5,545 nt of DNA. It comes from RPQJ01 sp963714645. GTDB taxonomy: Bacteria; Pseudomonadota; Gammaproteobacteria; Steroidobacterales; Steroidobacteraceae. Position 1 is the stretch's first letter. The number at the start of each line of letters is the position of its first letter. Under the pieces are notes generated by a model, which saw only the letters and a list, made by a program, of their open reading frames with translations, was not told the origin of the DNA and did not search any database. Of the stretch, positions 1 to 4,665 are shown piece by piece. The DNA is taken from assembly GCA_963714645.1 (NCBI GenBank), contig CAVQQX010000086.1, forward strand, positions 1 through 5,545. Direction: 5' to 3'. The translations under genes were made by a program, and so were the position numbers.

Positions 1-762
1 TTCCTTGCCCGCAAAGAACTGGATGTCGTCGATCAGCAGCGCATCGAGCGTGCGATAGGTCTGCTTGAACTCGTTGATGGTGTTGTGCTGGAGCGCGCGC
101 ACCATGTCGCCCACGAAACGCTCGGAGTGCACGTACGCGACCTTCGCATCGCGGTTCTTCGCCCGCACCTGGTTGCCGATCGCGTGCATCAGGTGCGTCT
201 TGCCGAGGCCGACGCCGCCGTAGATGAAGAGCGGGTTGTACGCCCGCCCGGGGTTTTCGGCCACCTGCACGGCCGCGGCACGCGCAAGCTGATTGCTCTT
301 GCCCTCGACGAAATTCGAGAAAGTGAAGTCCGGATTGAGCCGGCCGCCGAACTGCGGCAGCGGGTCGACCGTCCTGCGTATTGGTGCCGGCGAGGCGTCG
401 GGTGGAGTTGCGCCCTGGCTGCCGTTGGTCGTCGCGCGGCGGGCCGCAGGCGCATTCCGCGGCAGCGACGGCATCCCGATGCCGTCCATCAGGGGTGCGG
501 GAGCCGGTCCGGCGAGTCGCCGCGAACCGATCTCGACCGTGACCAGGGGCGCCGGCGCAGGAACGAGCTCGTCGACGAGCTCACCGATCCGTGCCGCGCA
601 ATTCTGGTTGACCCAGTCGACGACATAGCGATTCGGCGCCAGCAGGCGCAGCCGACCGCCGTCCTCGACCGCCTGCAAGGGCCGTATCCAGGTGTTGAAC
701 GCCTGTTCGGGGAGTTCGGCCTCCAGGCGACGGAGGCACTGATGCCAGAGCGAAATCTCCAC
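1..762 (-). CDS. dnaA: Chromosomal replication initiator DnaA (N-terminal 254 residues, cut by window edge)
   Basis: DnaA is the AAA+ ATPase that binds DnaA boxes at oriC, melts the origin and recruits the DnaB helicase. Translating the minus strand from the GTG at 762-760 gives a typical domain I (SLWHQCLRRLEAELP near residues 4-18, TWIRPLQ at 24-30), then a Pro/Ala-rich domain II linker (about 68-143). The AAA+ domain starts near residue 144 (DFTFSNFVEGKSNQLA). Walker A is GGVGLGKT at 182-189 and Walker B is LLIDD ending at D245-D246. The frame is open to base 1, where it ends in QFFAGKE, so sensor motifs and the DNA-binding domain IV lie outside the window. GTG was chosen because no ATG, GTG or TTG occurs just upstream in frame and the spacing to the SLWHQC motif matches the family. 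A weak CAGG lies about 12 bases upstream. The gene is divergent from rpmH, the usual arrangement. Confidence 0.97.
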   Translation of the reverse strand, partial: MEISLWHQCLRRLEAELPEQAFNTWIRPLQAVEDGGRLRLLAPNRYVVDWVNQNCAARIGELVDELVPAPAPLVTVEIGSRRLAGPAPAPLMDGIGMPSLPRNAPAARRATTNGSQGATPPDASPAPIRRTVDPLPQFGGRLNPDFTFSNFVEGKSNQLARAAAVQVAENPGRAYNPLFIYGGVGLGKTHLMHAIGNQVRAKNRDAKVAYVHSERFVGDMVRALQHNTINEFKQTYRTLDALLIDDIQFFAGKE

Positions 763-816
763 GACCGGCGGACCTGCGACAGGGACGGTTGGCTGGACGA
801 ACGGGAAGGGGCGGGG

Positions 817-847
817 AGTGTATACCGCGTCCCTGCCTGTGGATATC
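817..847 (-). promoter_or_regulatory. Candidate dnaA promoter
   Basis: Reading leftwards, overlapping -10-like hexamers TATACA (824-819) and TACACT (822-817) lie about 55 bases upstream of the dnaA GTG. The corresponding -35 region (around 840-847) is poor: TATCCA is the best match, at 3 of 6. A DnaA box falls in the spacer/-35 region, which would suit DnaA autorepression as known in E. coli. The -10 match is visible in the sequence; promoter activity is inferred. Confidence 0.35.
838..846. promoter_or_regulatory. DnaA box (8 of 9 match)
   Basis: TGTGGATAT differs from TGTGGATAA, the reverse complement of the strong DnaA box TTATCCACA, only at the last base. It lies between the dnaA and rpmH promoters, 12 bases from the rpmH -35. 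I found no second good box in the 193-bp intergenic region, so this looks like an autoregulatory site rather than a full replication origin. Confidence 0.55.
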
Positions 848-858
848 TCGGGTTTCGG

Positions 859-887
859 TTGACGCCTACGAGTGCGGTGCGTATCCT
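859..887 (+). promoter_or_regulatory. Sigma70-type promoter of the rpmH-rnpA-yidD-yidC operon
   Basis: TTGACG (859-864, 5 of 6 to consensus) is followed after exactly 17 bases by TATCCT (882-887, 4 of 6). The predicted transcript start is near 894, giving a leader of about 60 bases before the rpmH ATG. No other promoter-like sequence is obvious between here and yidC, so this one probably drives rpmH, rnpA, yidD and yidC together. Confidence 0.7.
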
Positions 888-902
888 TTCGCCCCCTTTG
901 CC

Positions 903-929
903 GACCAGTGCATGTTGTTGTTTCTGGTC
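903..929 (+). promoter_or_regulatory. Small hairpin with T-rich tail in the rpmH leader
   Basis: GACCAG (903-908) and CTGGTC (924-929) form a perfect 6-bp stem with a 15-base T-rich loop, followed by TTGTTT. It lies inside the predicted 5' leader and upstream of the GGAG ribosome binding site at 946-949. It could be a weak attenuator or a stabilising leader structure. The stem is short and the loop long, so it may also be chance. Confidence 0.3.
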
Positions 930-955
930 TTGTTTCGGGCACCACGGAGCCGGAC

Positions 956-1090
956 ATGAAGCGCACATTCAACCCCAGCAACCTGCACCGCAAGCGCGTC
1001 CACGGATTCCGTGCGCGCATGGCCACCAAGGGCGGTCGGCTCGTGCTGAGTCGTCGCCGCGCGAAGGGCCGCAAGCGCCTCGCGGTCTGA
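956..1090 (+). CDS. rpmH: Ribosomal protein bL34
   Basis: This is a 44-residue, very basic protein of the large ribosomal subunit, and it matches the family along its whole length. It starts MKRTFNPSNLHRKR, continues HGFRARMATKGGRLVLSRRR (residues 16-35) and ends AKGRKRLAV. The ATG at 956 has a good Shine-Dalgarno GGAG at 946-949, six bases away, and the length is the usual one. It is the first gene of the operon driven by the promoter at 859-887. Its stop TGA (1088-1090) overlaps the proposed rnpA start codon, a pairing found in most bacteria. Confidence 0.98.
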   Translation: MKRTFNPSNLHRKRVHGFRARMATKGGRLVLSRRRAKGRKRLAV

Positions 1091-1476
1091 TCGCTCTTCC
1101 CACCGATCGAACGCCCGTCGCCTCGCGTCGCTTTCCGCGCGCGAGCCGCCTCACCGACAAGCCCGATTTCGACGCCGTTCACCGGCACGGCCAGCGCGGC
1201 TCCGATCCGCTGTTCCTCGTGATCACGCGACCCAACGCGGCGGGGCAGCCGAGGCTCGGGATGGCGATCGGCATCAAGGCGTCGGGCAACGCCGTCCAGC
1301 GCAATCGGCTGAAGCGCGTCGTGCGCGAATCCTTCCGTCACCGCCGGCACGAGCTTCCGGCGCTCGACATCGTCATCAACGCGCGCGCCGCGGCCGGCAA
1401 GGCGGACAATGCGGCGCTGCGTGCGAGCCTCGCCGCGCACTGGGATAGGATCCTGCGACGATGCGCACGCTCCTGA
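1087..1476 (+). CDS. rnpA: Ribonuclease P protein component, apparent CTG start
   Basis: RnpA is the protein subunit of RNase P, which with the M1 RNA removes 5' leaders from pre-tRNAs. From the CTG at 1087 the product is 129 residues. The N-terminal part RRFPRASRL..KPDFDAV (14-31) forms the first conserved block. The signature RNR-type helix is GNAVQRNRLKRVVRESFR (67-84), followed by HELPALDIVI (88-97). The frame has no ATG, GTG or TTG between the rpmH promoter and the conserved block. The first in-frame GTG (1219) and ATG (1261) would delete conserved sequence. CTG at 1087-1089 forms CTGA with the rpmH stop, like the common ATGA overlap, so coupled initiation there is the best guess. ATC at 1090, or an extension overlapping rpmH, cannot be excluded. 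The 3' end overlaps yidD by 16 bases. The gene identity is sure; the start is not. Confidence 0.93.
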   Translation: MIALPTDRTPVASRRFPRASRLTDKPDFDAVHRHGQRGSDPLFLVITRPNAAGQPRLGMAIGIKASGNAVQRNRLKRVVRESFRHRRHELPALDIVINARAAAGKADNAALRASLAAHWDRILRRCARS

Positions 1477-1712
1477 TCGGCCTGATCCAGCTCTACCGAT
1501 GGTTCGTGAGCCCGCTGCTCGGACCGAACTGTCGCTTTCATCCGAGCTGCTCCTGCTATGCGCAGGAAGCGCTGCGTCGGCACGGCGCCCGGCGCGGTGC
1601 GTGGCTCGCGACGCGACGCATCGCGCGCTGCCACCCCTGGAATCCCGGTGGCTACGATCCGGTGCCCGGTGCGGCGCCGGATTCGTCCTCCTCCCTCACT
1701 TCGCAGCCATAA
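1461..1712 (+). CDS. yidD: Membrane protein insertion efficiency factor YidD
   Basis: This is an 83-residue member of the YidD family (DUF37, formerly 'haemolytic domain'), a small membrane-associated protein that assists YidC/Sec-dependent insertion. An amphipathic N-terminus (residues 3-20) leads into the hallmark CRFHPSCSCYAQEAL (24-38). This is followed by a conserved HG..RG.WLA.RRI.RCHPW segment (41-60) and GGYDPVP (63-69). Family cysteines C24, C30 and C57 are present; C32 is an extra one. The tail after residue 70 is variable and Ser-rich, as is normal. ATG 1461 has an AGGA at 1447-1450. It overlaps the end of rnpA by 16 bases and ends 9 bases before yidC, so all are probably one transcript with coupled translation. 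Confidence 0.96.
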   Translation: MRTLLIGLIQLYRWFVSPLLGPNCRFHPSCSCYAQEALRRHGARRGAWLATRRIARCHPWNPGGYDPVPGAAPDSSSSLTSQP

Positions 1713-1721
1713 GCCTCATCC

Positions 1722-3422
1722 ATGGACAATCCGCGCCTCTACCTCTGGATCGGCCTCGCCCTGCTGGTGTGGATGAACGTCATCCAGTGGGACCGTGACT
1801 ACGGTCGCCAGGCCGTACCGGCTGCGTCTCCGCCGGCCAGTTCGGTCGGGATTCCTTCGAGCCCGGGATCCACGCCGTCCTCGGCACAACTGCCCTCGTT
1901 GCCGACGGGCGAGGCGGTCGCGCCGGCAGTGACCGATGCGACCAACGCCGGCGCCGTTCCGGTTGTCCCGGCGCCGGCCAATGCCGCGCCTGCCGTGCAC
2001 GTCGTCACCGACGTGCTCGACCTCGACGTGAGCCTGCGCGGAGGGGACCTGCTGCGCGCCGACCTGCCGCGGTATCCCAAGGACAAGAAGCCCGGCAGCC
2101 CTCCCGTGCGACTGCTCACCACGGACGAGGCCACCTTCGGCGTCGTGCGCAGCGGCCTGCGCGCCGCCGACGGCCGGGCGGAGCCGACCCACCTCGCGAC
2201 CTACGCGACGCCGCGCTCCGAGTACCGGCTGGCGCAGGGCGACAAGGAATTGCGCGTACCGCTCACGTGGACGGACGGGCAGGGGATCACGGTCATGAAG
2301 ACTTACGTCTTCCGCCCCGGACGCTATGACGTCGACGTGCTCTACGCGGTGCAGAACGCCTCGACCAGCGACTGGAAAGCCGCGTCCTACCTGCAGTTCG
2401 TGCGCCACGTCTATCCGCAGAAGCGCTCGATGTTCGACGTCGAGAGCTATGCATTCCGCGGGCCGGCGATCTACGACGGCAGCAAGTACCGCAAGCTCGA
2501 CGTCGAGGACGAGGACGACCTCAAGCTGCGCCAGTCGTTCGCGAACGGCTGGATGGCCGAGATGCAGCATCACTTCGTCGCGGCGGCGGTGCCCCCCCAG
2601 GGCGAGACCTACGAGTTCACGCTGCAGCAGGAGCAGGGGCATTCGCTGATCAGCTACCGCGGCCCGCTCAAGAGCGTGCCGGCCGGCGCGAGCGCCACGT
2701 TCACCGAGAAGCTGTTCGTCGGCCCGAAGCTGCAGGACCAGCTCCGTACCGTGGGTCCGAAGCTCGAGCTCACCGTCGACTACGGCAAGCTCACGATCCT
2801 GGCCGATCCGCTGTTCACGCTGCTGCGCTGGGTCCACAAGTATCTGCAGAACTGGGGCCTCGCGATCATCATCGTGACGATCCTGCTCAAGCTGCTGTTC
2901 TACAAGCTCACCGAGACCAGCGGCCGCTCGATGGCCAAGATGCGGGCGATCGCTCCGCGCATCAAGAGCATCCAGGAGCGCTACAAGGACGACCGCGAAC
3001 AGCTCGCCAAGCAGACGATGGAGCTGTACAAGCGCGAGAAGATCAACCCCGTCGCGGGCTGCCTGCCGATCCTCGTGCAGATCCCCGTGTTCCTCGCGTT
3101 CTACTGGGTGCTGCTCGAGAGCGTCGAGATGCGCCAGGCGCCGTTCTTCGGGTGGATCCAGGACCTCTCGTCCAAGGATCCCTACTTCGTGCTGCCCATC
3201 CTGATGGGCGTGTCGATGTTCGGCCAGTTCAAGCTGAACCCGGCGCCGCCCGACCCGATGCAGGCAAAGATCTTCGCCTTCATGCCGGTCGTGATGACGG
3301 TGATGATGGCGTGGTTCCCCGCGGGCTTGGTGCTGTACTGGCTCACCAACACCCTGCTCTCGATCGCGCAGCAGTGGAACATCAACCGCGTGGTCGAGCG
3401 GGAGACGAAGAAAGGCGGCTGA
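1722..3422 (+). CDS. yidC: Membrane protein insertase YidC (Oxa1 family, Gram-negative type)
   Basis: YidC inserts and folds inner-membrane proteins alone or with SecYEG. The 566-residue product has the Gram-negative layout. TM1 is at about 5-18. A Pro/Ala/Ser-rich linker covers about 29-85, and a periplasmic beta-sandwich domain runs to about 355. The conserved insertase core follows: TM2 at about 379-394, a cytoplasmic helical hairpin (SMAKMRAIAPRIKSIQER onward), TM3 at about 446-467, TM4 at about 488-503 and TM5/TM6 at about 519-550. Family motifs include NPVAGCLPILVQIP, ELRQAP-like EMRQAPFF and FPAGLVLYW. The functional positive charge inside the TM2 groove, Arg366 in E. coli, aligns here with Lys390. 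The basic tail is short (RETKKGG). ATG 1722 lacks a clear Shine-Dalgarno but lies only 9 bases after the yidD stop, suggesting coupling. No terminator follows it. Confidence 0.98.
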   Translation: MDNPRLYLWIGLALLVWMNVIQWDRDYGRQAVPAASPPASSVGIPSSPGSTPSSAQLPSLPTGEAVAPAVTDATNAGAVPVVPAPANAAPAVHVVTDVLDLDVSLRGGDLLRADLPRYPKDKKPGSPPVRLLTTDEATFGVVRSGLRAADGRAEPTHLATYATPRSEYRLAQGDKELRVPLTWTDGQGITVMKTYVFRPGRYDVDVLYAVQNASTSDWKAASYLQFVRHVYPQKRSMFDVESYAFRGPAIYDGSKYRKLDVEDEDDLKLRQSFANGWMAEMQHHFVAAAVPPQGETYEFTLQQEQGHSLISYRGPLKSVPAGASATFTEKLFVGPKLQDQLRTVGPKLELTVDYGKLTILADPLFTLLRWVHKYLQNWGLAIIIVTILLKLLFYKLTETSGRSMAKMRAIAPRIKSIQERYKDDREQLAKQTMELYKREKINPVAGCLPILVQIPVFLAFYWVLLESVEMRQAPFFGWIQDLSSKDPYFVLPILMGVSMFGQFKLNPAPPDPMQAKIFAFMPVVMTVMMAWFPAGLVLYWLTNTLLSIAQQWNINRVVERETKKGG

Positions 3423-3461
3423 ACCTCTCCCGAATGGGTCTGGGGTAGCGTGGATCGAGAA

Positions 3462-3477
3462 TGTTGCATGTGCAGCA
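3462..3477. promoter_or_regulatory. Palindromic candidate operator of the antitoxin-toxin operon
   Basis: TGTTGCATGTGCAGCA is an imperfect inverted repeat: 7-base arms matching at 6 of 7 positions around a 2-base centre. It overlaps the -35 element of the promoter in front of the antitoxin gene. Xre/DUF2384 antitoxins commonly bind palindromes in their own promoter as repressors, so this is the natural candidate site. Only one copy is seen. Confidence 0.45.
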
Positions 3478-3491
3478 AAAAATAGTAAAAT
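3464..3491 (+). promoter_or_regulatory. Promoter of the antitoxin-RES operon, possibly giving a leaderless mRNA
   Basis: TTGCAT (3464-3469) and TAAAAT (3486-3491, 5 of 6 to TATAAT) are separated by 16 bases, in the only clearly AT-rich patch of the window. A start 7 bases past the -10 falls on the A of ATG 3498. No Shine-Dalgarno precedes that ATG, which fits a leaderless or nearly leaderless transcript. The -35 is weak (3 of 6). Confidence 0.5.
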
Positions 3492-3497
3492 GTGCCC

Positions 3498-3893
3498 ATG
3501 GAGCAATCAGGAGCCCGGCGTTCGACAGGTGCGACGGCCTTGGCCGACGCCCCGAGACCCCAGCCGGGTCCAGTCCTCACGCGTGCCCTGGTCCAGGCCG
3601 GCAAGGAGCTCGGGCTCACCCAGGCTGAACTCGGCGCGGTCGTCGGGCGTGATCGCACGGCGCTGAGCCGAGGCGCGATCGAGCCGCAGACCAAGTCCGG
3701 CGAGCTCGCCCTGCTGCTGATCCGTGCCTACCGCGCGCTGCACGTGCTCGTGGGCGGGGAGCCGCGGCAGATGAAGCACTGGATGCACACGTTCAACCTG
3801 CACGTCGGCGGCGTCCCGGCGGAACTCGTCCGCACGGTGCCCGGGCTGATGCGCGTGGTGGAATACCTGGACGCGATCCGGGGCCGCGTGTGA
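3498..3893 (+). CDS. Xre/MbcA/ParS-family antitoxin (HTH plus DUF2384)
   Basis: This 131-residue protein is the antitoxin of a RES-type type II toxin-antitoxin system. It has a variable Pro/Ala-rich N-terminus (1-25). A helix-turn-helix of Xre type follows at about 38-59 (ELGLTQAELGAVVGRDRTALSRG). The C-terminal antitoxin/toxin-binding domain (DUF2384) occupies about 69-131, with the hallmarks LLLIRAYRAL, LVGGEP, W(95), N(100), GG(104-105) and RTVPGLMRVVEYLDAIRG. In known systems the C-terminus blocks the RES active site and the HTH represses the operon. ATG 3498 was chosen; an in-frame GTG at 3492 would add two residues but lies just behind the -10. Neither has a Shine-Dalgarno. The stop overlaps the toxin start by four bases (GTGA). 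Its high GC matches its neighbours, so there is no compositional sign of recent transfer. Confidence 0.93.
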   Translation: MEQSGARRSTGATALADAPRPQPGPVLTRALVQAGKELGLTQAELGAVVGRDRTALSRGAIEPQTKSGELALLLIRAYRALHVLVGGEPRQMKHWMHTFNLHVGGVPAELVRTVPGLMRVVEYLDAIRGRV

Positions 3894-4645
3894 ACGAGTG
3901 CTGGACCGCGTGCGTCGCGCGCGCGCCGCGCGTGGCGCTCGCGGACGAGGTCTACCGGCTGGTCGAGAGCCAGGAACAGGTCGCGACCAACGCCCTGGTC
4001 GCGACGCTGGCGGAACAGGCCCTGCTCGAGGAACTGATCGAGACCTCGAAGCCGCCGCTCGCGCCGGCGACCGTCGCCGGACTGCATTACCTGCTCTCGA
4101 CACCGTTCCGGTATCCGCCGCTGCCGTGGGGCTCGCGTTTCGGCTCGCGCTTCGAACCGTCGCTGTTCTACGGCGCGCGCTCGCCGGTCACCGCGCTCGC
4201 GGAGAGCGCTTATTACCGTTTCGTGTTCTGGACCGGAATGGCCGAGGCGCCGCCGGCGCCGCTCGACACGCGGCACACGCTGTTCGACGCGGCGATCGCC
4301 ACCGCCGACGGGCTGCGACTGCAGGCAGCGCCGTTCGACGAACACCGCGACGTGCTCACGGACAGGCGCAGCTATGCCGCCCCGCAGGCGCTCGGCTCCG
4401 TGATGCGCGCCGCGGGCATCGTCGCGTTCGAATACCTGAGTGCCCGCGACCCGGACGGCGGGACCAACGTCGCCTTGTTCACGCCCGCCGCATTCGCGAC
4501 GACGCGGCCGTCGAGCCTCGACGAGTGGCTCTGCGAAACGACGGCGTCACGCGTCAGCTTCTACAGTCGCCACGGCGGTGGCATCCGCGAGTTCCCGCTC
4601 GACACCTTCCTCGTGGACGGCAGGTTGCCGGCGCCGCCGGGCTGA
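3890..4645 (+). CDS. RES-domain toxin (NAD+-degrading family)
   Basis: This 251-residue RES-family toxin is encoded directly behind its antitoxin with a GTGA overlap, so the two are translationally coupled. Studied relatives degrade cellular NAD+ (MbcT of M. tuberculosis is an NAD+ phosphorylase), while ParT ADP-ribosylates Prs; which reaction applies here is not decidable from sequence. The N-terminal helix region reads YRLVESQEQVATNALV then EQALLEELIETSKPP. The RES core follows: FRYPP (73-77), GSRFGSRF (81-88, Arg83 or Arg87 being the family Arg), LFYGA (Tyr94), ALAESAYYRF (Glu105) and YLSARDPDGGTNVALF (Ser184). The Arg, Tyr, Glu and Ser expected of an active enzyme are all present and the frame is intact, so the toxin looks functional. 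At 251 residues it belongs with the longer RES proteins. mnmE follows after 20 bases with no terminator. Confidence 0.93.
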   Translation: MNECWTACVARAPRVALADEVYRLVESQEQVATNALVATLAEQALLEELIETSKPPLAPATVAGLHYLLSTPFRYPPLPWGSRFGSRFEPSLFYGARSPVTALAESAYYRFVFWTGMAEAPPAPLDTRHTLFDAAIATADGLRLQAAPFDEHRDVLTDRRSYAAPQALGSVMRAAGIVAFEYLSARDPDGGTNVALFTPAAFATTRPSSLDEWLCETTASRVSFYSRHGGGIREFPLDTFLVDGRLPAPPG

Positions 4646-4665
4646 GTCGAGGCCAGGCATCGACC

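Noticed and set aside
763..955. Replication origin between dnaA and rpmH
   Set aside because: Only one good DnaA box and no AT-rich unwinding stretch are visible in 193 bp; this supports promoter control, not an origin.
85..1080. Long plus-strand open frame running upstream of rnpA, across the dnaA region and rpmH
   Set aside because: Its first part is antisense to dnaA and its middle overlaps rpmH out of frame. The sequence is Arg-rich and low in recognisable motifs, as expected of an empty frame in high-GC DNA. Only the rnpA portion at the 3' end is real.
3423..3450. Possible terminator after yidC (CCC GAAT GGG)
   Set aside because: The stem is only 3 bp and no T-run follows, so it would not be expected to stop transcription.
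1716..3506. 596-codon open frame on the minus strand opposite yidC
   Set aside because: It is rich in His, Arg and Asp runs, shows no domain, and lies exactly antisense to a clearly genuine yidC. This is a codon-usage shadow.
4622..4645. GC-rich inverted sequence CCGGCGCCGCCGG at the end of the RES gene
   Set aside because: It is inside coding sequence and is followed by no T-run. Such short GC palindromes are common at this base composition.
3423..4665. Transposon or integron borders around the toxin-antitoxin module
   Set aside because: I looked for terminal inverted repeats, direct repeats and recombinase genes at both edges and found none that I could support.
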